Shown one piece after another: positions 9,347 to 18,465 of a DNA stretch of 64,000 nucleotides; the first letter of the stretch is position 1, and every line of letters begins with the position of its first letter. The position numbers were made by a program, and so were the translations under genes. The stretch is from Lottiidibacillus patelloidae (lineage in GTDB: Bacteria; Bacillota; Bacilli; Bacillales; SA5d-4). The stretch covers positions 1 to 64,000 of the forward strand of contig NZ_NPIA01000006.1 in NCBI RefSeq assembly GCF_002262935.1. The letters run 5' to 3'. Below the pieces are notes generated by a model. That model made no database searches and was not told the DNA's origin. It saw only the letters and a list, made by a program, of their open reading frames with translations.

Positions 9347-10831
9347 ATGGATTTAGAAACATTGTTAAGCTACAGTTGGGGAAGCATGCTTCCTGAATTC
9401 ATCATTCTAGGTACAGCGACCCTCCTGACATTGATTGATCTATTTATGGGAGATAAAACAAGCCGTAAGCCACTTGCCTATTTAGGTTTAGCGGGAGTTA
9501 TCGCTGCTTTTATCGCCTTAACGATGCAAATCGGTGATCCAGTCAGTATTATTTTAAATGAAACGTATCGTTTAGATAGCTTTGCGATTGCCTTTAAATT
9601 AATACTACTAGCAGGTACAGGTCTTGTCCTTCTTCTAGCGGTGAACCATAATGACCGCGGCGAAATGGATGACCACGGAGAGTTTTACTATTTATTTTTA
9701 ACAGCTCTTCTTGGGGCAATGATGATGGCTTCAAGTGCCGACATGATTACATTATTTATTGGACTTGAACTCGTATCGCTATCATCTTATGTGTTAGTTG
9801 GTATTCGCAAACGTAACAAAAATGCCAATGAAGCAGCAATGAAGTACATCTTAAATGGTGGTATTGCTACAGCGATTACGTTGTTCGGGATGAGTTACAT
9901 TTACGGACTAACTGGTTACACGAATTTATTTTTAATCCATGACTCATTACAATACGGAATGGCCGTAGCGAACCAAGATATTTTGCTTATTGCAATAATT
10001 ATTACGTTCATCGGTTTAGCATTTAAAATTGCTGCCGCTCCATTCCACATGTGGGCACCAGATGTTTATCAAGGTGCACCAACACCAGTAACAGCATTTT
10101 TAAGTGTTGTTTCCAAAACAGCTGGTTTCATCATGTTATGGCGTTTAGTATTAATCGTTATTGACGTTCTTGATGTGGAGTATCAACAATACATCGAAAA
10201 CATGTTAATCATTCTTGCTGGTTTAACGATGGTAGTTGGTAACACGATTGCCTTAAAACAAACAAACATTAAACGCATGTTTGCTTACTCAAGTATTGCT
10301 CATGCAGGTTACTTGCTCGTTCCGTTCTTTGCTGGTGTCGATACGATGGTAACGCTTTGGTTCTACCTCGTTGTTTACTTATTTATGAACATCGGAGCAT
10401 TTACAATTATTCAAATCGTTTCCGAAAAAGAGCGTACAGCAGAAATAACTGCCTTTGGTGGACTTTACAAACGTGCACCATTGTTAGCTAGCTTAATGGG
10501 GTTATTCTTAATCTCACTTGCCGGTATTCCTTTTACAGCAGGATTTATGGGGAAAATTTGGATTATCTTTGGCGCATTATCAGAAGAACTATATATATTA
10601 GTTGCTGTTATGATTACAACGACGGTAATTTCATATGTGTATTACTTCCGCGTCATGATGCAAATGTTCTTCCGTACACCATTCTCAGAAGGTAAAGTGA
10701 GCGCGCCGGTTACAATGTTGATTGTCGCATTCATCTGTGCAGCGGGGACATTAATTTTAGGAATCATGCCAGGACTTGGGATCGATTTCTTTGAAAATAA
10801 CTTTTATATGATTGATTTATTCGTAGAGTAA
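9347..10831 (+). CDS. nuoN: NADH-quinone oxidoreductase subunit N
   Basis: Third antiporter-like subunit, 494 residues, about 14 helices. Blocks F-I-G-L-E-L-V-S-L-S-S-Y-V-L, K-I-A-A-A-P-F-H-M-W-A-P-D-V-Y and Y-S-S-I-A-H-A-G-Y mark it as NuoN. AGGAGGG lies 7 bp before the ATG. It is the last gene of the operon and is followed directly by a terminator. Confidence 0.94.
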   Translation: MDLETLLSYSWGSMLPEFIILGTATLLTLIDLFMGDKTSRKPLAYLGLAGVIAAFIALTMQIGDPVSIILNETYRLDSFAIAFKLILLAGTGLVLLLAVNHNDRGEMDDHGEFYYLFLTALLGAMMMASSADMITLFIGLELVSLSSYVLVGIRKRNKNANEAAMKYILNGGIATAITLFGMSYIYGLTGYTNLFLIHDSLQYGMAVANQDILLIAIIITFIGLAFKIAAAPFHMWAPDVYQGAPTPVTAFLSVVSKTAGFIMLWRLVLIVIDVLDVEYQQYIENMLIILAGLTMVVGNTIALKQTNIKRMFAYSSIAHAGYLLVPFFAGVDTMVTLWFYLVVYLFMNIGAFTIIQIVSEKERTAEITAFGGLYKRAPLLASLMGLFLISLAGIPFTAGFMGKIWIIFGALSEELYILVAVMITTTVISYVYYFRVMMQMFFRTPFSEGKVSAPVTMLIVAFICAAGTLILGIMPGLGIDFFENNFYMIDLFVE

Positions 10832-10858
10832 AAGGAGGGGGCTTCCCCTTCTTTTTTT
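10831..10858 (+). terminator. Rho-independent terminator of the nuo operon
   Basis: The arms AAAGGAGGGG (10831-10840) and CCCCTTCTTT (10845-10854) pair with one G-T wobble around a GCTT loop, followed by a T run. The left arm starts at the last base of the nuoN stop codon. Confidence 0.85.
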
Positions 10859-10971
10859 ATATAGAAAAGTATTTCGTGTTCACAATATGCTTTAGATTGC
10901 AAACCGGAATATGATTATGTATCGAAAATTGTTGGGTATGCTAAAAAAGATAAAGATAGGAGGGGTTAAGC

Positions 10972-11451
10972 ATGAATATTGAAAAAGGCATGCTTCGCTT
11001 TGGGATAATCTTTGGCTTGCTAGCCTTTCCAACGCTATTTCGTAAACAGAAAAATAAACTATGGCTTTCGTTATTTCTTATCAACGGAATTACGAACCAT
11101 CTCATTGATCGAATTTTAGTTAGAAAAAAGAAGTTAAAATATCCTAAAAGGCACTTACCAAAAATCTTTAAAGTGAATGTGACTTATGATTATTTAGTCT
11201 GTTCCTATATTTCTGTATGGTTTTGCCAAACAACGTATAATGATAAATTTTCTAAAATATTAGCAAAATCATTTTTGTTTGCAGTACCGCAAGCGGCATA
11301 TGAAATCTTTCTTGAACGAAAAACAAAGTTACTCCACTTCAAAAGAGGTTGGGAGTGGTACCATTCCGCCTTATTAGTACTCCTTGTAAAACTATTATCT
11401 AGATGCTATTTATCAGTAGCGAAGCTTATACTTAAGAAGAAAAAACAATAA
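10972..11451 (+). CDS. CBO0543-family membrane protein
   Basis: A protein of 159 residues with about four or five predicted helices and basic loops. Length, helix spacing and the closing pattern F-L-E-R-K-T ... G-W-E-W-Y-H-S resemble the uncharacterised CBO0543 family of spore-forming Firmicutes. AGGAGGGG lies upstream of the ATG. It stands alone between two terminators. Two similar proteins are encoded on the minus strand at 25.1-26.0 kb. The molecular role is unknown. Confidence 0.65.
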   Translation: MNIEKGMLRFGIIFGLLAFPTLFRKQKNKLWLSLFLINGITNHLIDRILVRKKKLKYPKRHLPKIFKVNVTYDYLVCSYISVWFCQTTYNDKFSKILAKSFLFAVPQAAYEIFLERKTKLLHFKRGWEWYHSALLVLLVKLLSRCYLSVAKLILKKKKQ

Positions 11452-11470
11452 ACAAAAGTAGACTAGCGAT

Positions 11471-11499
11471 GAGCACTAGAAAATTAGGTGCTCTTTTTT
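11471..11499 (+). terminator. Rho-independent terminator after the CBO0543-like gene
   Basis: GAGCAC (11471-11476) pairs with GTGCTC (11488-11493). The stem can be extended by TA/TA past a one-base bulge, and it is followed by TTTTTTG. Confidence 0.75.
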
Positions 11500-11565
11500 G
11501 TGTAAAAATATGTTAAATTAGTAGAGGGTAAGTGAGTGGCGAAATATTGATATTGGAGGGGTTTC

Positions 11566-12330
11566 TTGAAAAAATTAATTGGATTATTACTACTAGTACT
11601 CTTATTAACCGCTTGCACCGAAAAAGAAACGGTGGAAACCGTAACAGAAAAAGCATATCAAGCCTTAGCAAAAAGTAATGTCTTACATATGAGTGGGAAC
11701 GTTTCGATAAGTCTTGATTTTGAAACGAAAAAGGAATACGACTTTGAGAAAATAATCCAAAAGGAGCCTTTTGTTTATTATGAAAGGCATGATACAATTC
11801 CTTATCCGAACGAGTTTTATATCACAAATACAACGTGGTTTAAAATGGATAAGAAAGTAGGCGGCTTTATCCACGACACACGTAGAAATGCAGAGAAAGA
11901 GATCAGTTACATAAGTAATGTTAGCCAGGCCATTCTTGCCGAAGCGAAGTCTATTAAAAAGCTAGCTGAATTCAAACAATACGCTACGTTAGTGGAGCTA
12001 CCATCATCTCAATATAAATTAGAATTTTCCAGCACCGACTCGGAAGTTTTAGCAAAATACGTTGAAGGTAATAGCATTACTGAATTATTTAAAGAGTTGG
12101 CCGAATACAAAATAACTCATCTCGATGAAACGATTGTTGTGAATAAAGAAACATTCCAAGTAACAAATAGAGTGATTTCACTAACACTTACTGGTAAACG
12201 AAATGAAAGCGATCAACCAGTAAAAATGGATATCATCGTCAATATGCTGGACGTTACCTACGAGATTGACAACGAACTCGTTGTCCCAACTGAAGTAATA
12301 ACAGAAGCAAATGAAAACACAATTAACTAA
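11566..12330 (+). CDS. Lipoprotein, DUF6612-like, TTG start
   Basis: A probable membrane-anchored lipoprotein of 254 residues. A short basic start and hydrophobic stretch lead into the lipobox L-L-T-A-C near residue 16. The mature part resembles DUF6612-type Bacillus lipoproteins (A-Y-Q-A-L-A-K-S-N-V ... V-V-N-K-E-T-F-Q). The start is a TTG at 11566 after GGAGGGG. The next gene encodes a longer paralogue; together they look like a duplicated lipoprotein pair. The family name is from memory and the function is unknown. Confidence 0.6.
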   Translation: MKKLIGLLLLVLLLTACTEKETVETVTEKAYQALAKSNVLHMSGNVSISLDFETKKEYDFEKIIQKEPFVYYERHDTIPYPNEFYITNTTWFKMDKKVGGFIHDTRRNAEKEISYISNVSQAILAEAKSIKKLAEFKQYATLVELPSSQYKLEFSSTDSEVLAKYVEGNSITELFKELAEYKITHLDETIVVNKETFQVTNRVISLTLTGKRNESDQPVKMDIIVNMLDVTYEIDNELVVPTEVITEANENTIN

Positions 12331-12360
12331 CAATGAAGAAAACAACTGGGGGAAAGACAA

Positions 12361-13803
12361 TTGAAAAAAATAATGGCACTACTTATGATTCTTTTTGCAT
12401 TAACAGCTTGTGGCAATAAAGAAGAAACGACAAAAGAAGCAACAAAAGCAGCGGAAAAGGCGACGTTAGAAACGGTCGCAGAAAAAGCAGCGCAAGCAAT
12501 GGCTGATACTAATGTCATTCAAATGAAAGGTAATTTCACCTTTACATATAATGGTGATCAAATCTTGGATTATCCAATCGAGCAAACAGTGCAATTAGAA
12601 CCATTTATTTACCATGAACTGCATGACCAATTTCCGAGAGTTGAGTATTATGTTACGGACGAAGATTGGTATAAAACAGTCGGTGAACATAGTGAATGGC
12701 AAAAAGATACGCGTGCTAATGCCGATTTAGAATACAATGATGATTACTTTAACAAGTTCATGAAGAAAGAGTCAGCTTCGATTGCTAAATTAGTAGAAGT
12801 AAAAGAACAAGTAACGTTTGAAGAGCTTGAAGATTCCTACAAACTAACTTTTAGTAGTGCTGATGAAGCGGTGTTAACTACCTATGTAGAAGGTAATACA
12901 ATCAATGATATGTTTGAAATAGTAGCCGAATATACAATAAACAGTATCGAAGAAGTACTTGTCATAAATAAGGAAACGTTCATGATTGATACGAGAAACT
13001 ATGTGATCAATTTTGATGGTAAACTTACAGATTACCAGGATGAAACAGCAGCAATGGAGGTGACAGTTCACCTTAATGAGGTTAACTATGCACTCGATTC
13101 ACCTTTGGTCATTCCAGAGCTTGTTATGGAACAGGCGAAATCAAACGTTAACAAAAGAAAAGGGATGGAGCTTTTAAAAGATGCTGCAGCAATGCTAAAA
13201 AGTGCAGAGTCAATTAGAAGTGAAAGTGACATTTACGTAACGATGAAAGCTAACGATGATGAACAACAATTCAATTTTTACACATATATAGTCCAAGAAT
13301 ATACGCCATCATTTAAATCTTATCTTTATTTTGAAGATGATGAAATGTATTCAGAAACACAATATGATGAAGAAGTCATGTACTCAAGTGTAGGTGAACA
13401 AGATTATTGGGATATCTCGGAAACGGATCCGGAATTAATAGAGTATTTATCAGAGGACATTGCTAATATCGTTGAAAAAATTGAATTAATCTCTGATAAC
13501 GTAACACTTGAACGTTCAAAAGATTCCTATTTTGTTACGATCACTATAACGAAACATACTGATAGCATTCTGCAATACTTATTGGAAACGAGAGATTTTA
13601 CGGAACTTATTTCATATTTAGGTACTTCACCTACAGTCAATTTCTTCGAAGAAACGTATGAAATTGATAAAGAAACTGGAGAGCTTTATAGCATCGAAGG
13701 TTACTTTGAATTTGCTGCTGGCGACAAGACGACAACGTTAGAATCATTTTCACAACTAGTCATTAATGATGTAACAGCAGATGATTTCTACGTAATTGAA
13801 TAG
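12361..13803 (+). CDS. Lipoprotein with two DUF6612-like repeats, TTG start
   Basis: A lipoprotein of 480 residues with lipobox A-L-T-A-C near residue 17. Residues about 35-265 align along their length with the preceding 254-residue paralogue: Y-V-E-G-N-T-I-N-D-M-F here, Y-V-E-G-N-S-I-T-E-L-F there. Residues about 270-480 repeat the same layout in diverged form (V-T-F-E-E-L-E-D-S-Y-K and V-T-L-E-R-S-K-D-S-Y-F). The start is a TTG at 12361 after a GGGGGAAAG site. It lies 30 bp behind its paralogue, so the two are probably co-transcribed. Role unknown. Confidence 0.6.
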   Translation: MKKIMALLMILFALTACGNKEETTKEATKAAEKATLETVAEKAAQAMADTNVIQMKGNFTFTYNGDQILDYPIEQTVQLEPFIYHELHDQFPRVEYYVTDEDWYKTVGEHSEWQKDTRANADLEYNDDYFNKFMKKESASIAKLVEVKEQVTFEELEDSYKLTFSSADEAVLTTYVEGNTINDMFEIVAEYTINSIEEVLVINKETFMIDTRNYVINFDGKLTDYQDETAAMEVTVHLNEVNYALDSPLVIPELVMEQAKSNVNKRKGMELLKDAAAMLKSAESIRSESDIYVTMKANDDEQQFNFYTYIVQEYTPSFKSYLYFEDDEMYSETQYDEEVMYSSVGEQDYWDISETDPELIEYLSEDIANIVEKIELISDNVTLERSKDSYFVTITITKHTDSILQYLLETRDFTELISYLGTSPTVNFFEETYEIDKETGELYSIEGYFEFAAGDKTTTLESFSQLVINDVTADDFYVIE

Positions 13804-13819
13804 ACGGACATTTTGGACA

Positions 13820-13852
13820 GGCATGTGATTTCAGAATCATATGCTTGTTTTT
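13820..13852 (+). terminator. Rho-independent terminator after the lipoprotein pair
   Basis: GCATGTGATT (13821-13830) pairs with AATCATATGC (13835-13844), with one G-T wobble and a 4-nt loop. TTGTTTTT follows. Confidence 0.8.
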
Positions 13853-13925
13853 AAAAATGAGAAACTATATTTGTATTGCTAATAATTGTATAATAAAGTG
13901 AAATTAGAAAATAAAGGAAAAAGAG

Positions 13926-14456
13926 GTGTTTCACATCCGAATTATTAATTTATATTTTGCGATTGCACTAATCACTATTTCTTTAGTAGCTTGTACTGAA
14001 GGAGAAAAAATACCATTCATAACATTACAAGAAGCAAAGATGAACCATGATGTACCTATGAATCAGATGATTGAAACAATCGAACTTGATGACTTTGTCG
14101 TCACATTTTATGAAACGGAAGAAGGTTTCGGAGTCATTGAGTTTGTAAAGCGTGAAAATGGTTGGGGATTTTCTGGATCATCATTACAACGATACAATAC
14201 AGAATTGCCTTTAACTGATTCTGGGCTGACTGCTGGAGTAGACAATCAACTTGCCGTTTACTATGGACAAATCAATGATGAAAAGATTCAAAAGGTCATT
14301 GCCATCAAGGGTGGAAAGGAATTTATACCAATGGTGATTCAAGGTACCTATGGGTCATATTGGCTTTATACGTCTAATGAAGAGCTAGCCATTGATAAAG
14401 AGCACGATCAATTAATTGGTTTAGACAAAGACGGCAATGTCATTTACGAAAAATAA
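13926..14456 (+). CDS. Putative lipoprotein of unknown function
   Basis: A protein of 176 residues with an N-terminal hydrophobic stretch ending in a lipobox-like L-V-A-C near residue 23. The mature part is small and mixed alpha/beta in appearance; no family is recognised. The start is a GTG at 13926 in an AAAGAGGTG context, which makes the exact start less certain. It lies 13 bp upstream of the HD-domain gene and is probably in one operon with it. Confidence 0.5.
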   Translation: MFHIRIINLYFAIALITISLVACTEGEKIPFITLQEAKMNHDVPMNQMIETIELDDFVVTFYETEEGFGVIEFVKRENGWGFSGSSLQRYNTELPLTDSGLTAGVDNQLAVYYGQINDEKIQKVIAIKGGKEFIPMVIQGTYGSYWLYTSNEELAIDKEHDQLIGLDKDGNVIYEK

Positions 14457-14469
14457 GGAGTTGAGGATA

Positions 14470-15054
14470 GTGGATATAATTAAAAAAGCGAAGGAATTTG
14501 CGACAAAAGCACATGAAGGGCAAGTCCGCAAAGTGCGAAGTAATCCATTCATCGAGCATCCAGAAGGCGTAGCGAAAATTTTACAAGATGCAGGAATGGC
14601 TGCTGAAGTGGTCGCAGCTGGCTGGCTTCACGATGTTGTCGAAGACACTCCGTATACAATTGAAGATATCGATAATGAATTTGGTGAAAAAGTAGCTACC
14701 ATTGTTGCGAGCAATACAGAAAAAAAGCTTGAAGATGATGGCAACAAACGAGCGTGGGATGACAGAAAAAAAGATACAATAAACGCAATACCGGAAAAAA
14801 CGATGGAAGAGCTGGCACTATTAATTGCCGATAAACTTGATAATTTACAAAGTTTATTCCATGACGCACTAGTCATCGAAAAACAAGGAGAAAAAATTGA
14901 GGATTTCTTTAGTAAGAAAATGGAAGATCAAGTGTGGTACTATACAACTATTAAAGAAGAAGTATTCGCCAATTTAGATCCAAAAAACGAAATTCCAGAC
15001 TTTTTCATCGAATATGCTGCACTCGTCGAAAAATTTAATAAGCAATACGCGTAA
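14470..15054 (+). CDS. HD-domain protein, small alarmone (p)ppGpp hydrolase-like
   Basis: A protein of 194 residues resembling the hydrolase half of RelA/SpoT and Mesh1-type proteins. Near the N-terminus G-Q-V-R-K ... F-I-E-H-P is followed by W-L-H-D-V-V-E-D-T with the HD metal-binding pair. Next come F-G-E-K-V-A-T-I-V and W-D-D-R-K-K. It lacks the synthetase, TGS and ACT domains, so if active it would only degrade (p)ppGpp or a related nucleotide. The GTG start at 14470 follows AAGGAG by eight bases; an in-frame ATG at 14437 lies inside the preceding gene. Confidence 0.75.
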   Translation: MDIIKKAKEFATKAHEGQVRKVRSNPFIEHPEGVAKILQDAGMAAEVVAAGWLHDVVEDTPYTIEDIDNEFGEKVATIVASNTEKKLEDDGNKRAWDDRKKDTINAIPEKTMEELALLIADKLDNLQSLFHDALVIEKQGEKIEDFFSKKMEDQVWYYTTIKEEVFANLDPKNEIPDFFIEYAALVEKFNKQYA

Positions 15055-15059
15055 TATAA

Positions 15060-15086
15060 GGGTTAGCCAAAGGCTAGTCCTTTTTT
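15060..15086 (+). terminator. Rho-independent terminator after the HD-domain gene
   Basis: GGGTTAGCC (15060-15068) pairs with GGCTAGTCC (15072-15080), with two wobbles and a 3-nt loop. Six T follow. Confidence 0.85.
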
Positions 15087-15236
15087 CATATTTTTCATCT
15101 CTTCCCAGCAAATACAATAATTCGACATAATATTTCTTTTTTTATTTCCTTGGAAATGGTAAAATAGCACAAAATACAAAGAATTGTCGAAATATTTTTT
15201 ATGACATGACTGTTAAATAAGGAGAACTACCTTACA

Positions 15237-15470
15237 ATGGAACTTATTTTCGGCCAACAAGCAATTTTAAGTATTGTCGTGCACCTCTTTTTCATCGGAG
15301 TAGCATGGTGGGCATTACAAGCTTTAAAGTTTGATCTAATTGTTAAAACAACGGATGTATTGCGCGCTAGAATTTTATTTATTTTTATAACGATTGCATT
15401 AGGTTCTGCAGTTGCCGAGTTCTTTTTAGCTTATTTTTATTATTCGATGCAACTAAAGTATTTATTCTAA
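15237..15470 (+). CDS. ywzB: DUF1146 (YwzB) family membrane protein
   Basis: A protein of 77 residues with two predicted membrane helices (about residues 8-28 and 46-66), as in B. subtilis YwzB. The H-L-F-F-I-G-V-A-W-W-A-L-Q-A-L block is characteristic. Function unknown. Its position before ywmB and murA matches the Bacillus order and supports the call. An AAGGAGAAC site lies upstream. Confidence 0.8.
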   Translation: MELIFGQQAILSIVVHLFFIGVAWWALQALKFDLIVKTTDVLRARILFIFITIALGSAVAEFFLAYFYYSMQLKYLF

Positions 15471-15532
15471 CGTCTAATTGTATAGATGATGAAATTCTCA
15501 TGACCCTAATCGATCGTCTTTTCGAATGATCC

Positions 15533-15666
15533 AGCTTCAGCAATCAGCGACTAGTAAGCTTCACACTTTTCATTTGCGATAAGTCAACAGCGAAGCTCTG
15601 CTTCGTGTTTCCTTTATCTCATTCAAAGTGTTCCACCTTATACGTCGCTATGCGATTGCATCAGCT
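15533..15666. repeat. Structured extragenic element with nested hairpins
   Basis: Six arm pairs nest inside one another: AGCT 15533/15663, GCAATC 15540 with GATTGC 15654, AGCGAC 15546 with GTCGCT 15644, ACACTTT 15563 with AAAGTGT 15625, GATAA 15578 with TTATC 15614, CGAAGC 15591 with GCTTCG 15600. A T-rich stretch follows (to 15678), so on the plus strand it may also end the ywzB transcript. A partial copy of its right half appears at about 18195-18225. Confidence 0.6.
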
Positions 15667-15749
15667 TTTCGTTTTTTGTCATAAAATGACGACATCTTCC
15701 ATGTATGATGCCCCTCTCTTACAGGCAACAATGTAAATAAGGAGAGGAA

Positions 15750-16502
15750 GTGTCGGAGATGAAACAATTAGCAATCGTATCGTTCATATCTATTTTTGGT
15801 ATGTTTTTTTCACTCCATACGTTTGGAGAACATTCACAAACTGAAGTGACACAAACAGCGACTGAAATTATCGAAGTGATGAACCAGGGCGATATTGAAG
15901 TAGATGGCTGGACGTTATATGCGCGTGAAAATGCTCAAAAGCTACATTCAGAAAAAGAGATGCAAGCATGGATTGCGCAAAAAAAAGAAATGTTACAAAG
16001 TTTCACTTGGACACAGTTGGTCAAAGATTCTAACGGCTTCAAGATTACAGCAACGAAAGAAACAAGTGTCATTGAAAAGGTAACTTTTATTATGTACGGA
16101 CAGAAAGAAATGTTTTCGACGTATATTATATACGAGGTTACAGGAACTAAATGGAATGAAAACATAGCAGAAAAAGTTAATGAAAAAATAAATGTACGGT
16201 CGATGCAATTATTTGAGGAATTCCCTGTAATTTTCACTTGTATCAAAGGTAATGCGGGTGATAGAATGATGGAGTCTTTAGACGACGAAGCAAGGAAACT
16301 GTTAGTTGATCTTGATGCAAAAACAGTTGAAAGTTTAACGGAAGAGCATTTTGTATCATACTCTGCTTATAGTAACCGCTTCGACACGTCAATATCCACA
16401 GATAATACAGCAATGAATGTACAACTTGCACTGCGAAATGAAGGAATGGGCGGTAAAACAACCGTCATAATTGGCACACCAATAATAACGATTGAATATT
16501 AA
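15750..16502 (+). CDS. ywmB: YwmB family protein (DUF1779, TATA-box-binding-like fold)
   Basis: A protein of 250 residues with an N-terminal hydrophobic segment (signal peptide or anchor) and an exported domain. Length, position before murA and the C-terminal motif Y-S-N-R-F-D ... M-N-V-Q-L-A-L-R fit B. subtilis YwmB. The function is unknown. The start is a GTG at 15750, five bases after AAGGAG; an ATG nine bases downstream is possible but too far from that site. Confidence 0.75.
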   Translation: MSEMKQLAIVSFISIFGMFFSLHTFGEHSQTEVTQTATEIIEVMNQGDIEVDGWTLYARENAQKLHSEKEMQAWIAQKKEMLQSFTWTQLVKDSNGFKITATKETSVIEKVTFIMYGQKEMFSTYIIYEVTGTKWNENIAEKVNEKINVRSMQLFEEFPVIFTCIKGNAGDRMMESLDDEARKLLVDLDAKTVESLTEEHFVSYSAYSNRFDTSISTDNTAMNVQLALRNEGMGGKTTVIIGTPIITIEY

Positions 16503-16534
16503 TATATAGAAAATGGACGCGGAGGGGAATTGCC

Positions 16535-17845
16535 TTGGAAAAAATAATCGTCCGTGGTGGTAGGCGTTTAAAAGGTACTGTAAGAGTTGAAGGTGCCAAA
16601 AATGCTGTATTGCCTGTCATCGCTGCATCTTTATTAGGTAGTAATAACAATAGTACGATTTTTAATGTGCCAGCTTTAGCTGATGTATATACGATAAGTG
16701 AAGTTTTACGTAGCTTAAATGTCGATGTAACATTTGAAGATGGTCAAATCAAAGTAAATGCAACAAAGCCGTTGAAAACGGAAGCACCTTTTGAATATGT
16801 GAGAAAAATGCGAGCTTCATTTTTAGTAATGGGACCGTTATTAGCGCGTGTTGGTCATGCGCGTATCGCACTTCCTGGTGGATGTGCAATTGGGCAACGT
16901 CCGATTGAACTACACTTAAAAGGATTCGAAAAAATGGGAGCAACAGTAGATATCGGAAACGGTTATATAGAAGCACGTGTAACAGGTCGCCTTAAAGGCG
17001 CAAAAGTTTATCTTGATTTCCCAAGCGTAGGTGCAACGGAAAATATCATGATGGCTGCAACACTTGCTGAAGGTGTAACAACGATTGAAAACTGTGCAAA
17101 AGAACCAGAAATCGTTGACCTTGCGAACTATTTAAACGCAATGGGTGCGAAGGTTCGCGGCGCAGGTACTGGTATGATTCGTATTGAAGGTGTTGATTCA
17201 CTTAACGGTACAACACATACAATTATTCCTGACCGAATTGAAGCAGGAACATTTATGTGTGCAGCAGCAATTACAGGTGGAGATGTTCTCATTGAGAATG
17301 CAGAACCAGATCACGTACGCCCGTTAATAGCTAAGCTTGAAGAAATGGGAGTGCAAATTTCAGAAAAAGAAGAAGGGATTCACGTTGTCGCACCTGAGCA
17401 ATTAAAGCCAGTTGACTTAAAGACGATGCCTTATCCTGGTTTCCCAACTGATATGCAATCACAAATGATGGCACTTCTATTAAAAGCAAGCGGCACAAGT
17501 ATGTTAACAGAAACGGTATTCGAAAATCGCTTCATGCACGTCGAAGAATTTGGACGTATGAGCGGTAACATCAAAATCGAAGGTCGTTCTGCCATCATAA
17601 CTGGGCCAGCGCAATTACAAGGTGCTGAAGTAGCTGCAACAGATTTACGTGCAGCAGCTGCATTAATTCTTGCTGGTTTAATTGCTGAAGGATATACACG
17701 TGTTGTAAAACTACATCACTTAGATCGCGGTTACGTTAATTTTGAAGCTAAACTATCTGCTTTAGGCGCTGACATCGAAAGAGTCATCGATGATGTAGAA
17801 AGTAAAGATCAAAACACATTAAAAATCAATCCTAATTTTGCATAA
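16535..17845 (+). CDS. murA: UDP-N-acetylglucosamine 1-carboxyvinyltransferase
   Basis: Transfers enolpyruvate from PEP to UDP-GlcNAc, the first committed step of peptidoglycan synthesis, in the cytoplasm. It has 436 residues. The PEP-binding Cys is Cys117 in [10 protein letters not shown], and Lys22 stands in G-A-K-N. Both match canonical MurA, so it would be of the fosfomycin-sensitive type. The start is a TTG at 16535, seven bases after GGAGGGG. Placement before spoIID corresponds to murAA of B. subtilis. Confidence 0.95.
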   Translation: MEKIIVRGGRRLKGTVRVEGAKNAVLPVIAASLLGSNNNSTIFNVPALADVYTISEVLRSLNVDVTFEDGQIKVNATKPLKTEAPFEYVRKMRASFLVMGPLLARVGHARIALPGGCAIGQRPIELHLKGFEKMGATVDIGNGYIEARVTGRLKGAKVYLDFPSVGATENIMMAATLAEGVTTIENCAKEPEIVDLANYLNAMGAKVRGAGTGMIRIEGVDSLNGTTHTIIPDRIEAGTFMCAAAITGGDVLIENAEPDHVRPLIAKLEEMGVQISEKEEGIHVVAPEQLKPVDLKTMPYPGFPTDMQSQMMALLLKASGTSMLTETVFENRFMHVEEFGRMSGNIKIEGRSAIITGPAQLQGAEVAATDLRAAAALILAGLIAEGYTRVVKLHHLDRGYVNFEAKLSALGADIERVIDDVESKDQNTLKINPNFA

Positions 17846-17852
17846 CACAACG

Positions 17853-17888
17853 AGAGGCCTGCCCAACATGGTATGGCTTCTTTTTTTT
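17853..17888 (+). terminator. Rho-independent terminator of murA
   Basis: GAGAGGCC then TGCC on the left pair with GGTA, a bulged T and GGCTTCT on the right, with wobbles, around CAACAT. Eight T follow. Confidence 0.7.
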
Positions 17889-18012
17889 GGTGGTTAGTTG
17901 GTTAGGTGGTTAGTGTTTAGTTGGTTAGTGTTTAGTTGGATAGTTATTAGTGATTAGTGGTTAGTGGTTAGTTGGTTAGTTGGTTAGTGTTTAGTTGGTG
18001 ATAGGTGGTTGA
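17889..18012 (+). repeat. TTAGTTGG/TTAGTGG short-repeat array (left arm)
   Basis: About 120 bp built from variants of G-G-T-T-A-G-T with 7-8 bp spacing. It is complementary in kind to the CCACCTA array at 18230-18365, so the two can pair across about 220 bp. No reading frame of interest lies in it. Confidence 0.8.
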
Positions 18013-18064
18013 GCAAAAGCCCTGCTTTTTGTGATGCCGAAAAAATTTAACGTAATATAGTAAA

Positions 18065-18163
18065 ATCCACGACACTCCAGCGGGATAACGAGCCAGACGA
18101 GACCCCACAACGACGAGGTACGAGTGAGGAGGCTCGTGAATCGTCCGCGGAAAGGGAGTGGAT
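18065..18163 (-). repeat. Family A structured repeat, copy 1
   Basis: About 100 bp with ends ATCCAC and GTGGAT and internal complementary pairs CTCC/GGAG and CGAGCC/GGCTCG. Reverse-complemented, it aligns along its length with the copies at 34279-34388 and 34991-35095. It lies between the two arms of the short-repeat arrays. Confidence 0.8.
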
Positions 18164-18229
18164 ATTTGCGATTGCGAGGAATATCATGTTGCCCTCATTC
18201 AAAGTGTCCAGTTTACACATCGCAATCAA

Positions 18230-18365
18230 TCCCTACCCACTAAATCCCTATCTACCCATCCACCTACCCACCTATCCACCTAACCAACTATCTAGCTACC
18301 CACCTAATCCCTATCCACCTATCCACCTAACCAACTATCTAGCCACCCACTTATCACACTAAATC
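18230..18365 (-). repeat. CCACCTA/CCAACTA short-repeat array (right arm)
   Basis: About 135 bp of C-C-A-C-C-T-A, C-C-C-A-C-C-T-A and C-C-A-A-C-T-A units. It is preceded by ACACATCGCAAT, a motif that also precedes the similar array at 31913-32010. It occupies much of the space between murA and spoIID. Confidence 0.8.
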
Positions 18366-18465
18366 GCCTGCCCTTTTCTTGTTCTAAATGCTTGTCCTTT
18401 TTCATATGTTGTACTATACCCGTGATAAACACGCGGTAAACATCATATTGGAGGCATGCTGGAAT

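Noticed and set aside
17889-18365. CRISPR array
   Set aside because: Units are only 7-8 bp, run together without spacers, and no cas gene is present.
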